The notes under the pieces: model-generated
What the model was told of the DNA's origin: nothing
The model's input: only the letters and a program-made list of their open reading frames with translations
Database searches by the model: none
Shown: positions 25,610 through 34,116 of the stretch, in pieces
Numbering within the stretch: position 1 is the first letter of the stretch
Layout of the letters: every line of letters starts with the position of its first letter
NCBI RefSeq assembly: GCF_014193655.1
Contig: NZ_JACHZQ010000014.1
Location: 1 to 64,000 of the forward strand
Length of the DNA stretch: 64,000 bases
DNA from: Rhizobium sp. BK313
GTDB lineage: Bacteria > Pseudomonadota > Alphaproteobacteria > Rhizobiales > Rhizobiaceae
Reading direction: 5' to 3'
Program-made: the position numbers and the translations under genes

Positions 25610-25914
25610 CCCTGCGAAACCTGCTGGAAACCGTCAAATCGCTAGATTGCCCCTCTTGATAGCATCGATGCACGATAACGAAAACCATGAAGGCTAAGGA
25701 AGGCTTCCCTTGTTTCCGCGATGCCACGCATGACGCCCGTCGTAATCAGGTCCTGCGGCCTCGTGTGCCGGCGAGCTCGCTCGTGCAGATCTCTGCGCTC
25801 TTCCGCCCGGAATTCCTGATCGAGATCGAGACCATCGGCCACATCGCGGGCTGATCGGCAGTGGGAACCGGAAGTGCCGGACAGGGATTTATCCCTGCAC
25901 AGGAGGATGTTGCC
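25610..25914. other. 305-base gap holding a RidA remnant
   Basis: Between the transglycosylase start and the 49-aa gene there is no intact gene. On the plus strand 25687-25854 is a short frame that looks like the end of a RidA/YjgF protein (listed separately). The long minus-strand frame across 25642-26127 has low-complexity arginine-rich composition and is not taken as a gene. Confidence 0.5.
25687..25854 (+). pseudogene. RidA/YjgF-family C-terminal remnant
   Basis: This 55-codon frame ends with RPRVPASSLVQISALF and then PEFLIEIETIG. These match the last two strands of the RidA family, where a conserved arginine, the ALVQV-type strand and the LIEIEA motif form the trimer interface and active-site cleft. 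The N-terminal two thirds of the domain are absent: upstream in the same frame there is no family similarity before about codon 20. It is most likely the tail of a deleted gene. A coincidental match is possible because the stretch is short. Confidence 0.45.
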
Positions 25915-26064
25915 ATGATCCGCAAATTGAAATCTGGTGAATACCGTCTCTACTCCCGCAAGGTCGATCCGAAGACGAACAAGCGCAAGAATCTCGGCAC
26001 CTTCAAGACCCGCGAGGCAGCCGAGAAGCACGAGCGTGAGGTACAATATTTCAAGCATCACTAG
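25915..26064 (+). CDS. Conserved 49-aa lysine/arginine-rich small protein
   Basis: A 49-residue basic protein beginning MIRKLKSGEYRLYSRKVDP and continuing with NKRKNLGTFKTREAAEKHE. It resembles the arm-type DNA-binding beta-sheet pattern (short strands RLYSRK and NLGTF, then a helix REAAEKHEREVQYF) seen at the N-terminus of phage integrases. Very similar small proteins are common in rhizobia and other alphaproteobacteria. An excellent ribosome site, AGGAGGATGTTGCC, precedes ATG 25915. Function unknown; the arm-domain likeness is an inference from pattern only. It is transcribed alone. Confidence 0.75.
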   Translation: MIRKLKSGEYRLYSRKVDPKTNKRKNLGTFKTREAAEKHEREVQYFKHH

Positions 26065-26186
26065 CCGGGTTTTGCGAAACCGGCGATGCGGCCACTGGCA
26101 CCACATTGGTCGGGCAACCGTATTCAAATATTCAAATGCCTCGACTGAGTCGGGAGTACAATCACACGCCCCGTCACCACCGCTGT

Positions 26187-26792
26187 TTACGCGCGGAATG
26201 TTTTCCCGAGTTCAGTGTCAGACAAGTCGTAATAGTGACGAAAATTATAAACCAACGGAGACCACTTATTCGGATTGATATGGTCACTACCGTCTTTTAA
26301 GAACTCTTCGCAGGCATGTACGCGTAAAATCTCGACAACGGCAACGAGGCCGCCTCCGAGTTCCGCCAGTTTTGTTCCGCCCATTTCATGGAGTGATAAA
26401 ACGCGGGCTTCCATTTGAATTGGGCATTCTGCAGCCCGCATTGGGCGAACCAACTCACTGTCGAGCCTGGAAAATCCTGCTGCCGCAAATTTGTCTTTCT
26501 CTGTCTTGAATTGTTTGGACTTCAGTTCGGGTACAGGGTCTCTACCAGTTAGCGGCGCAAGCTTTTCGACCATCTGCCACATTGAGGGAGCAGGAAGGTT
26601 TACGACGCATTCCCCGTGCCGCGCGAGATTCTCCGCGAGCTTGGCATCATTCAACAGGCCAAGCGTCATCGTCCAGCCAAGCGCCCAAAATGATGAAATC
26701 GGCGACAAATTCGTCGAATTATCCTCATTCAAGCTACTGATCAGCGCGACGGGAGTCCCAAAATACAGAATTTTTGGCTCAACGGTTCTCAT
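26187..26792 (-). CDS. Flavin reductase-like domain protein
   Basis: A 201-residue protein of the flavin-reductase-like, FMN-binding split-barrel group. YFGTPVALISSLNEDNSTN is the first strand-turn-strand, SPISSFWALGWTMTLGL the second, and CVVNLPAPSMWQMVEKLAPLTG the third; the later region LGGGLVAVVEILRVHA is also typical. I chose ATG 26792, preceded by CAGGAGGATGAA; a longer frame to 26903 has no support. Such proteins bind FMN and reduce it or act as small flavoprotein oxidoreductases. It appears to be a single-gene transcript. Confidence 0.78.
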   Translation of the reverse strand: MRTVEPKILYFGTPVALISSLNEDNSTNLSPISSFWALGWTMTLGLLNDAKLAENLARHGECVVNLPAPSMWQMVEKLAPLTGRDPVPELKSKQFKTEKDKFAAAGFSRLDSELVRPMRAAECPIQMEARVLSLHEMGGTKLAELGGGLVAVVEILRVHACEEFLKDGSDHINPNKWSPLVYNFRHYYDLSDTELGKTFRA

Positions 26793-27137
26793 TTCATCCT
26801 CCTGAACAGCATAGGTCCCCATCACCAATAAAACGAATTTCAACCAGGATGTTTCGACTACGATCGAAGTGTGGTTTACGCCGGGAGCGGTTGTCCCGGG
26901 CACTGGGAAAAACGCGGATGCTCGATCGAAGCGTGAGCTTGCTTCGTGGCAGCTCCTCGCCTCTATGCCGACCTGGGTGCCGGTATCGGGTTCGGTTTAG
27001 CGAGTTCGGCACGATCCGACGTCCATTCGCCCATAGTGGCCCCTTCTTACCTCCAGGCCCCAATAGTAATTTTCAAGATTCACGCAGGCTGGTATACTTC
27101 GATCAACCGTTGGCCATCAGTTGTGGAGGGGACGGCC

Positions 27138-28322
27138 ATGGAAGTTAGATGGAAGGTGATACCGTCGGCAGGACTGGCCCTGCTGGCATTTACTGCACTG
27201 GCCTCCGCCAGTCCGATGGACGAGCTCGTGGCCGCCGCCAAGACCGAAGGCGAGCTCACCGTTATCGCGCTTCCCCGTGACTGGTGCGGCTACGGCGGCA
27301 TCATTGATGGTTTCAAGGCGAAATTCGGCCTGATGATCAATGAAGTTTTGCCCGATGCGGGATCTGCCACGGAAATTGACGCGATCAAAAAGGCGCGCGA
27401 TACAGCCGACCCGCAAACGCCGGATGTGATTGACGTCGGTCTTTCGTTCGCTGCATCGGCAAAAAGGGACGGTCTGTTGCAGCCCTATAAAGTGGCCAAG
27501 TGGGCCACCATCCCGGACGCCGCCAAGGACGCGGACGGACATTGGTACGGTGGCTACTACGGGACGATCGCCTTCGAGGTCAACGCGGATGTCGTGGCGA
27601 AGATGCCGACGGATTGGGCAGACCTTGTGGGCCCGGACTACAAAAACAGGGTCGGCCTCGCCGGCGATCTCGCATCAAATCAAGCCATTCTGGGCATCTT
27701 CGCCGCCGGCCTATCGGCCGCCAACGGCAATGTCGGCCAAGCCGCAGATCAGGGTCTGCGGTTCTTTGCTAACCTCAACCGCAAGGGCAATTTCGTTCCC
27801 GTTGTCGGCAATCTGGCTACGCTTACGGACGGGCGCACGCCCATCCTCGTTCGCTGGGACTACCTTGCGAAGGCCGACCGCGAACAATTGAGGGGCAAAA
27901 CCAATATTGAGATCATCAGGCCGAAGACCGGCGTCGTCGGGGGTATCTATGTCCAGGCGATCAGCGCCTTCGCTCCGCATCCGAATGCAGCCCGTTTGTG
28001 GATGGAACACCTATACTCGGACGAGACGCAACTCGCCTTCCACAAAGCCCACTGCTACCCCATCCGCCTAACCGATTTGGTACGCACTGGAAAGGTTCCG
28101 GCCGAACCGGGGGAAACGCTTGCGCAGTTCCGAGGTTATGGTCGCGATATCGAGCCGTTTTTCCCGACCATTGAGGAGCAGGAAAAGGCAAGGGAAATCA
28201 TCACCAAGGGATGGGATGGGATCGTTGGCACACAGATCCAATGCCTGGAAGACAATGGTGCGACCAATATCCCAATGGCTCTCAATGAGACCACCATCGG
28301 ACAGTGCCCGATTCCGCAATAG
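27138..28322 (+). CDS. Orphan ABC transporter substrate-binding protein (family 1)
   Basis: A 394-residue periplasmic protein. A signal peptide spans about residues 1-24 (ending LASASPMDE). The mature part is of the iron(III)/polyamine/thiamine binding-protein type: AKTEGELTVIALPRDWCGYG, then GIIDGFKAKFG, and later VIDVGLSFAASAKRDGL. ATG 27138 follows GGAGGGG; an in-frame extension to 26946 lacks a signal-like start. No ATPase or permease gene lies next to it, so it must work with a transporter encoded elsewhere or act as a sensor. Ligand unknown. It ends just before a strong hairpin. Confidence 0.85.
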   Translation: MEVRWKVIPSAGLALLAFTALASASPMDELVAAAKTEGELTVIALPRDWCGYGGIIDGFKAKFGLMINEVLPDAGSATEIDAIKKARDTADPQTPDVIDVGLSFAASAKRDGLLQPYKVAKWATIPDAAKDADGHWYGGYYGTIAFEVNADVVAKMPTDWADLVGPDYKNRVGLAGDLASNQAILGIFAAGLSAANGNVGQAADQGLRFFANLNRKGNFVPVVGNLATLTDGRTPILVRWDYLAKADREQLRGKTNIEIIRPKTGVVGGIYVQAISAFAPHPNAARLWMEHLYSDETQLAFHKAHCYPIRLTDLVRTGKVPAEPGETLAQFRGYGRDIEPFFPTIEEQEKAREIITKGWDGIVGTQIQCLEDNGATNIPMALNETTIGQCPIPQ

Positions 28323-28337
28323 CCGAAGTCATCTTAT

Positions 28338-28367
28338 CCGCTTGCAGGTGATTCCACCTGCAAGCGG
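28338..28367. terminator. 13-bp hairpin between convergent genes
   Basis: CCGCTTGCAGGTG (28338-28350) and CACCTGCAAGCGG (28355-28367) form a perfect 13-bp stem with an ATTC loop. It starts 16 bases after the stop of the binding-protein gene and ends 15 bases before the stop of the convergent anmK gene. There is no T run on either side, so it is a probable bidirectional terminator or 3' stabilising hairpin rather than a textbook intrinsic terminator. Confidence 0.7.
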
Positions 28368-28382
28368 GATGCGATAGCGGAC

Positions 28383-29498
28383 CTATTCGGCAAGCCGGCC
28401 GCCGCGCATCGGCGCTGGGACGCCCGTCGTGCCGGGGAAGCTGATCGGCAGCCCCCGCAATACACGCACGGCCAGAAATGCGAAGCATTCGGCTTCGACG
28501 GCGTCACCGCGCCAGCCGAGCGTTTCCGCTGAGATCGGCTCGACTCCCGCGCGGGTCTTGAGCATCGACATGATCGTCGGATTGCGGCGACCGCCACCGC
28601 TGACCACCAGCTTTTTCGGACGACGAGGCAACAGGTCCAAAGCCTTGCCAACGGCGGACGCGGTAAAGGCGGAAAGCGTTGCCGCGCCGTCCTCGGGGCC
28701 GAGCCCGTCGGCCATGGAGGCGCCGAAGTCGAAACGATCCAGAGATTTCGGATAGGGGGCACTCAGATAGGGATGTTGCAGCAGCTTCGAGAGCGTGGCC
28801 TCATCCACCGTGCCCGCCTGACCGAGCGCACCGTCCCTGTCCATTTCGCCAAGGCCGTGGGATTTGACGAAATCGTTGAGCGGGGCATTCGCGGGGCCTG
28901 TGTCGAAGGCGACGAAATTACCCTCCCCGTCCGACCAGGTGATGTTGGCGACGCCGCCGAGATTGAGGATGGCTGTGTCGCCGCCAAGGCCGGCGCCGCG
29001 CAGCAGAGCGGTATGATAGGCGGCCGCAAGGGGCGCGCCCTGACCGCCTGCGCGCACATCGTCGGAACGGAAGTCATAGGCGACCTTGGCGCCGAGGATG
29101 GAACGCATCAACTCGCCATCGCCGAGCTGGCGTGTGTCGCCCATGCGATCCTTCTGCGGCGCTCGATGCAGCACAGTCTGGCCATGGAAGCCGACCACGC
29201 CGATATCGGCCATGGTCAGGCCGTAGCCTTCGACAAGCTCCTTGACCGCGGCCGACTGGGCGCGCGTCAAAGCCTCCTCGGCTTGTCTGAAGATCTCCGG
29301 CTCCGGCCCGTTGAAGTTCCAGGCACGGGCCTCAGCCAACGTTTCTTCCAGCAATGACCTGATCCACTCCGGATAGGGCGCCAGCACATAGGGACCAAAC
29401 TCTTCGATCCGCTCGCCATCCGTTTTGATCAAGGCGACATCGATATTGCCGTCGAGAACGGTTCCGGTCATCAGACCGACGGCCCAGATTGGTTCCAT
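28383..29498 (-). CDS. anmK: Anhydro-N-acetylmuramic acid kinase
   Basis: A 371-residue kinase that opens and phosphorylates 1,6-anhydro-N-acetylmuramic acid to MurNAc-6-phosphate, a cytoplasmic step of peptidoglycan recycling. WAVGLMTGTVLDGNIDVALI is the N-terminal ATP-binding motif (family consensus GLMSGTSxDGxD), VGFHGQTVLHRAP is the substrate loop, ILNLGGVANITW and FDTGPANAPLNDF complete the ASKHA fold, and VVSGGGRRNPTI lies near the end. I chose ATG 29498, six bases after AGGAG. It is the last gene of the mur cluster; MurQ, which uses its product, is encoded upstream in the same direction. Confidence 0.93.
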   Translation of the reverse strand: MEPIWAVGLMTGTVLDGNIDVALIKTDGERIEEFGPYVLAPYPEWIRSLLEETLAEARAWNFNGPEPEIFRQAEEALTRAQSAAVKELVEGYGLTMADIGVVGFHGQTVLHRAPQKDRMGDTRQLGDGELMRSILGAKVAYDFRSDDVRAGGQGAPLAAAYHTALLRGAGLGGDTAILNLGGVANITWSDGEGNFVAFDTGPANAPLNDFVKSHGLGEMDRDGALGQAGTVDEATLSKLLQHPYLSAPYPKSLDRFDFGASMADGLGPEDGAATLSAFTASAVGKALDLLPRRPKKLVVSGGGRRNPTIMSMLKTRAGVEPISAETLGWRGDAVEAECFAFLAVRVLRGLPISFPGTTGVPAPMRGGRLAE

Positions 29499-29507
29499 GA
29501 TCAACTC

Positions 29508-30527
29508 CTAAGCTCTATTGACGAGATCGCCGACGGTCTGGCGAAGCACCGCGATGCCGCTGTCGAAATGGCGTGTCGGGTGAATACGATTGGTTAGCAA
29601 GGTCCAGGCCCTGCCGTTTTCGAAATCGATCCAGAGGCCGGTGCCGGTAAAGCCGGTATGACCGATCGTGCCCGGTGAACATAACTCACCGCCGGACCAG
29701 CCATCGTAAGGCCGCTCCCATCCATGGGTGCGCGTCGCCGAGAGCGGCGTGCGCATCAATGTGATCGAGCGTTCGGCCGCACCGGTCCCAGCGAGCAACC
29801 CCTCGGCAAAATCGAGGATCGAGCCGGCCGTCCCAAACAAGCCGGCATGACCGGCACCCTCAAGGGCGGAGCAATTGTCATCATGCACTTCACCCGAGAG
29901 AACGCGGTGACGCCAGGTGCAATCCTCCGTCGCAGCCGCCTGATCAGGTGCGGCGGAGAAGGCGAAGCCCGGACCGGCGTCCATGGCGCGGATCGTTTGC
30001 CCCGTCAGGCGCTCCAGCGCAAAGCCGAGCAAAATGAAGTTGATGTCGGAATAAACGGGCGGACCCGCCCGCCACTCGCGTTGCAGAATGAAGGCGCGCA
30101 GCAGGTCGGGATCGCGGCCATAGGTATAAATCGGCTCGACGGCCGGGAACGGCGTCTGATGGCCGAGACACTGGCGAAAGGTCACCCTCCGCTCCCAGGC
30201 AGTCGCACCATATTGGCGCAGATCCGGTAGCAGCGAAATCAGCGGCGCATCGAGATCGATCGTGCCGGCTTCGGCCAAGGCGAGGATGCGTGGTGTGGTG
30301 AAAATGACTTTGGTCAGCGAGGCCAGATCAAACCATGTGTCGGCAAACATCGGCCGCATGACCGGAATCTTCTGCGCCGAGCCGACCGCACGGGCCATCC
30401 GGTTGCCGTCGCGATCGATAATGCCGAGCACGCCGCCGGGAATGCGCCCGGCCTCAACAGCGGCGTGAATAGGCGCGAACGCCCGATCGAAACGCTGTGC
30501 GAACTCCGTATTCCCCACTTCCGTCAT
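29508..30527 (-). CDS. Beta-lactamase-fold serine hydrolase (YfeW-like)
   Basis: A 339-residue serine hydrolase of the class C beta-lactamase/penicillin-binding fold. DLASLTKVIFTTPRIL holds the SxxK nucleophile, YSDINFILLG gives the tyrosine motif (YSD), and HTGFTGTGLWID is the HTG in place of KTG. No signal peptide is visible, so it may act in the cytoplasm. In E. coli a related protein, YfeW, is encoded with murQ and murP, and this gene is likewise between the transporter and anmK in a murQ cluster. A role in removing the peptide or amide from imported muropeptides is inference. Confidence 0.88.
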   Translation of the reverse strand: MTEVGNTEFAQRFDRAFAPIHAAVEAGRIPGGVLGIIDRDGNRMARAVGSAQKIPVMRPMFADTWFDLASLTKVIFTTPRILALAEAGTIDLDAPLISLLPDLRQYGATAWERRVTFRQCLGHQTPFPAVEPIYTYGRDPDLLRAFILQREWRAGPPVYSDINFILLGFALERLTGQTIRAMDAGPGFAFSAAPDQAAATEDCTWRHRVLSGEVHDDNCSALEGAGHAGLFGTAGSILDFAEGLLAGTGAAERSITLMRTPLSATRTHGWERPYDGWSGGELCSPGTIGHTGFTGTGLWIDFENGRAWTLLTNRIHPTRHFDSGIAVLRQTVGDLVNRA

Positions 30528-30551
30528 GCTCCCCTCCCCGTCGCGTCTCTC

Positions 30552-32294
30552 TCAAGCTTCCGCCTGGGCCATGTGATCCGGAGCAAACCGGCGCCATTCC
30601 GGAACAGCCGGCTCGAAACCGAGCGGGCGCACCAGCGAGGGTACCTGGCGCGTATCCAGCGCAAAATTCTCCCGCCGGCGGTTGACCGTCGGAACGGCCG
30701 AGATCAGCCGCTTGGTATAGGAATGCTTCGGCTGCGACAACACCGACGCGGCATCGCCGATCTCGACGATCTGACCGGCGTAGATCACCGCGATCCGGTG
30801 CGCGATCCGCTCGACGACGGCCATGTCGTGCGAGATGAAAAGGTAGGCAAGGCGGTACTCGCGCTGCAATTCGATCAACAAGTCCAGGACCTGCGCCTGG
30901 ACGGAGACATCCAGCGCCGAAACTGCCTCGTCCAGCACCAAGACCGAAGGATTCAGCATCAGCGCCCTCGCGATACACAGTCTTTGGCGCTGCCCGCCCG
31001 AAAACTCGTGCGGATAGCGTTCAAGACTGTTTTCGGGCAGGCCGACGCGCTTCAGCAGCATATCCATTCTGTTGCGCGTTTCCCCCGATGCACGACCACC
31101 GGCGGCGATGACGGGTTCGGCCAGGATGCTATCGACCCGAAGTCGAGGGTTGAGCGAGGCATAGGGGTTTTGGAACACCATCTGCACGGCGCTCGTCCGA
31201 TCCGCCGTCTTTCCCGCGGTCGCCGTGAAGGTGCCGCGTGTCGACTTCACCAATCCGAGGATTGCCCGCGCCGTGGTGGATTTGCCGGAGCCGCTTTCGC
31301 CGACGATCGCCAGCGTTTCGCCGGGCAACAGATCAAAACCGACGCCTTCAACCGCATGCACGGCGCCGGTCGGACGGTGAAAGAAACTGCCCGACACCGG
31401 AAAGCGAACCGTCAGCCCATCGACCTTTAACGCCGGTGCGGCTTTTGCGATGTTGTCACGGCTAAAATCCGATCGCGCTGCTCGGCCGGCCGAAAAGTGT
31501 GGCACGGAATGAAGAAGGTGCTGGGTGTAAGGATGGCTGGGTTTATCGAGAATCTGGTTCAGCTCACCCTGTTCGACTGCCTGGCCGGCCTGCATCACCA
31601 TGACCTTGTCGGCGATGCCGGCAACGAGACCGATGTCGTGGGTAATGAAGATCATCGACATGCCCGTCTCGCGCTTCAGTTCGGCGAGAAGCGCCATGAT
31701 CTGTGCCTGCACCGTCACGTCCAGCGCGGTGGTCGGCTCGTCGGCAATCAGCAGGCGCGGGTTGCAGGCAAGCGCGGTCGCGATCATCACGCGCTGCAGC
31801 ATGCCGCCGGAGAGCTGGTTCGGGCAATATTTCAATCGCCGCGCGGCATCCGGGATGCGGACACGATCCAGCGCATCCTTTGCCGCCGCCGTCGCCTGAC
31901 GACCGGTCAGCCCGCGATGCAGGCGGAAAGACTCTTCGATCTGCGTTCCGATGGTCAGCACCGGATTGAGCGACGTCATCGGCTCCTGGAAGATCATGCC
32001 GATCTCGGCGCCACGGATCTTCGTCAGTACCGCTTCGGTCGCCGTCGTCAGGTCAAGAATGCTGTTGTTTGTCCGCTTCAGCTTGATCGAACCGCCGACA
32101 ATGCGACCGCCCCCGAAATCGACGAGACGGTTGATCGAGAGCGCGGTCACGGACTTTCCTGAGCCGCTCTCGCCGACGATCGCCAGCGTTTCGCCGGCGG
32201 CAAGATCGAAGCTGACGCCGCGAACGATCTTGTTAGCCTCCGGATTGCGCCCAAAGCCCACTTCTAGATTGGAGACGGAAAGCAGAGGGCTCAC
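30552..32294 (-). CDS. Dipeptide-type ABC transporter, fused DppD-DppF ATPase
   Basis: A 580-residue protein with two complete ATPase domains. The first has Walker A GESGSGKSVTALS, signature LSGGMLQRVMIATAL and Walker B LLIADEPTTALD. The second has GESGSGKSTTARA, FSGGQRQRLCIARAL and VLVLDEAVSALD (note Ala for Pro after the glutamate). Each is followed by the oligopeptide-transporter C-terminal extension, such as HPYTQHLLHSVPHF. The start is a GTG overlapping the DppC stop (GTGA). Fusion of the two ATPases is common in rhizobia. With the permeases and binding protein upstream it likely imports a muropeptide or amino-sugar peptide, given the surrounding mur genes. Confidence 0.93.
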   Translation of the reverse strand: MSPLLSVSNLEVGFGRNPEANKIVRGVSFDLAAGETLAIVGESGSGKSVTALSINRLVDFGGGRIVGGSIKLKRTNNSILDLTTATEAVLTKIRGAEIGMIFQEPMTSLNPVLTIGTQIEESFRLHRGLTGRQATAAAKDALDRVRIPDAARRLKYCPNQLSGGMLQRVMIATALACNPRLLIADEPTTALDVTVQAQIMALLAELKRETGMSMIFITHDIGLVAGIADKVMVMQAGQAVEQGELNQILDKPSHPYTQHLLHSVPHFSAGRAARSDFSRDNIAKAAPALKVDGLTVRFPVSGSFFHRPTGAVHAVEGVGFDLLPGETLAIVGESGSGKSTTARAILGLVKSTRGTFTATAGKTADRTSAVQMVFQNPYASLNPRLRVDSILAEPVIAAGGRASGETRNRMDMLLKRVGLPENSLERYPHEFSGGQRQRLCIARALMLNPSVLVLDEAVSALDVSVQAQVLDLLIELQREYRLAYLFISHDMAVVERIAHRIAVIYAGQIVEIGDAASVLSQPKHSYTKRLISAVPTVNRRRENFALDTRQVPSLVRPLGFEPAVPEWRRFAPDHMAQAEA

Positions 32295-33130
32295 GGGATT
32301 GTCCTCCGCATTTTCGGATCAAGAATATCGCGCAAGGCATCGCCGAGCAGATTGAAACCGAGGATGCTGATCATGATGGTGAGGCCGGGGAAGATCAGCA
32401 GCCAGGGTGCTGTTTCCATCAGGTTGCGGCTGTCGCTGAGCATCAATCCGAGCGAGGAGGCCGGCGGCTGCGTACCGAGGCCGAGGAAACTCAAACCGGC
32501 TTCGGTCAGGAGTGACCATGCCAGCGCCAGGGTGATCTGGACCGTCAACGGTGCGACGAGGTTCAAGAGCAGGTGCCGTGTCAGAATGTAGGGTTTGCTG
32601 CTGCCGAAGGTGCGGGCGGCATCGACGAAATCACGCGATTTCAGCGATAGCGCCGGTCCGCGCACGACGCGGGTAAAGATCGGCGTATAGACGATGGCGA
32701 TGGCGGCGACGCTGGTCCAGGTGCCGGGGCCGACGATGGCGATGATCAACAGCGCGAGAAGGATGGCCGGGAATGCCAGCAGCACGTCCATTGTGCGCAT
32801 GATCAGCCCGTCCCACCGCTTGCCGAACCAGGCCGCGGTCAAGCCGAGCACGGTGCCGATCAGGCTTGCAAGCGCGACCGAGAGGAAGGCGACGGTGAAG
32901 GACTCGCCGATGCCGTTCATCAGCCGGCTTGCCACATCACGGCCGAGCAGGTCCGTCCCCATCCAATAGGCGCCATTCGGGGCGTGCAACCGATTCAACG
33001 GGCTCCGCATCACCGGATCATAGGGAGTGAGCCCCAACGTGCCGAAAATGGCAAGGATGAGATAAATAAAGACGATGGCACCGCCAATGCGGCCGCTCGT
33101 GTGCCCAAAAATGGCTTTGACGATACGCAT
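32291..33130 (-). CDS. Dipeptide-type ABC transporter permease (DppC-like)
   Basis: A 279-residue membrane subunit. The N-terminus has the first transmembrane segment IGGAIVFIYLILAIFGTLGL and then APNGAYWMGTDLLGRDVASRLMNG, the characteristic DppC motif. The EAA loop lies around VDAARTFGSSKPYILTRHLL, and the C-terminus has GFNLLGDALRDILDPKMRR. Its ATG overlaps the DppB stop by one base (TGATG) and its stop overlaps the ATPase start. Part of the mur-cluster importer. Confidence 0.93.
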   Translation of the reverse strand: MRIVKAIFGHTSGRIGGAIVFIYLILAIFGTLGLTPYDPVMRSPLNRLHAPNGAYWMGTDLLGRDVASRLMNGIGESFTVAFLSVALASLIGTVLGLTAAWFGKRWDGLIMRTMDVLLAFPAILLALLIIAIVGPGTWTSVAAIAIVYTPIFTRVVRGPALSLKSRDFVDAARTFGSSKPYILTRHLLLNLVAPLTVQITLALAWSLLTEAGLSFLGLGTQPPASSLGLMLSDSRNLMETAPWLLIFPGLTIMISILGFNLLGDALRDILDPKMRRTIP

Positions 33131-34089
33131 CAGCCTTCTCCCAAACGAACGCGCGGATCGAGCGCGACATAGGCGAGGTCGACAAGCAGATTGACGATCA
33201 TGAAATTAAAGGCAATGAACAGCACGCAGCCTTGGACAAGCGCATAATCGCGTTGCTGAATCGCGTCGAGCACCAACCGTCCGAGGCCCGGCAGCGCGTA
33301 GATCTGCTCGACCAGGACGGCTCCGCCGAGGAGATAGCCGAACTCCACGCCGCTCAGCGTCACCACCGGAATGAGTGCGTTGGGTAGCGCATGACGCCAG
33401 ATGACGCCACGGGCCGGCACGCCGCGGCTGCGGGCGGTACGGACGTAATCATCGCTGAGAACGTCGAGCATAGCGGAGCGCACCACTCGCGTGACCGAAG
33501 CCGCGAATGCAAAGCCGAGGGTGAGCGCCGGCAAGATCATCTGGCCGAGATTGCCGATCGGGTCCTGCCAGAGCGGCGTGAATGCACCCATGGTCGGCAA
33601 GACGCCGAAGCCTGCCGAAAGCGCATAGATAATGAGAAGCCCGAGCACGAAATTAGGGGTGGACTGCCCAACCATGGCGACGATGCGCACAGCCAGATCG
33701 GACAGTCTTTCATTTCGTGTCGCAGCGAAGACGCCCGCCGGCAGCCCGATCAGCAGCGCGATGACCATGGAGAGCAGCGCAAGCTCGAGCGTTAGCGGAA
33801 ACCGCTCGAGGATAATGTCGAGCACCGGTTTGCCGTAGGTGACGGAAATGCCGAGATTGCCCTGCAGCACGCCCAACAGCCAGCGCCAGTACTGCACGAA
33901 CCATGATTGGTCGATGCCGAAATAGGCCGCCAGGGCCTGCCGCTGCTCAGGAGTCAGCAGGCCGGCATTGGTTCCCAGCATCGCCGTGATCGCGTCGCCC
34001 GGCACCAGCCGGATGGCGACGAACACGAGGATGGACACTCCCAACATGATCAGCGGGAATGTCATCAGCCGGCGCGTCAGGTACCCCAT
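33130..34089 (-). CDS. Dipeptide-type ABC transporter permease (DppB-like)
   Basis: A 319-residue membrane subunit beginning MGYLTRRLMTFPLIMLGVSI with VFVAIRLVPGD, the standard DppB start. About six transmembrane segments follow, with the EAA loop at YVRTARSRGVPARGVIWRHAL and the terminal segment VNLLVDLAYVALDPRVRLGE. It lies 27 bases after the binding-protein gene and is coupled to dppC. It forms the channel with the DppC-like subunit. Confidence 0.93.
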   Translation of the reverse strand: MGYLTRRLMTFPLIMLGVSILVFVAIRLVPGDAITAMLGTNAGLLTPEQRQALAAYFGIDQSWFVQYWRWLLGVLQGNLGISVTYGKPVLDIILERFPLTLELALLSMVIALLIGLPAGVFAATRNERLSDLAVRIVAMVGQSTPNFVLGLLIIYALSAGFGVLPTMGAFTPLWQDPIGNLGQMILPALTLGFAFAASVTRVVRSAMLDVLSDDYVRTARSRGVPARGVIWRHALPNALIPVVTLSGVEFGYLLGGAVLVEQIYALPGLGRLVLDAIQQRDYALVQGCVLFIAFNFMIVNLLVDLAYVALDPRVRLGEG

Positions 34090-34116
34090 GAAACGTCCTC
34101 TAGAACCCGGTATCCA

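Noticed and set aside
25642..26127. 161-codon minus-strand frame across the 49-aa gene
   Set aside because: It covers the small conserved gene, which has a far better ribosome site and a recognisable sequence; the frame itself has no recognisable motif.
26904..27137. Possible small gene before the orphan binding protein
   Set aside because: The available frames are antisense-like and arginine-rich without ribosome sites; the stretch is taken as an untranslated promoter region.
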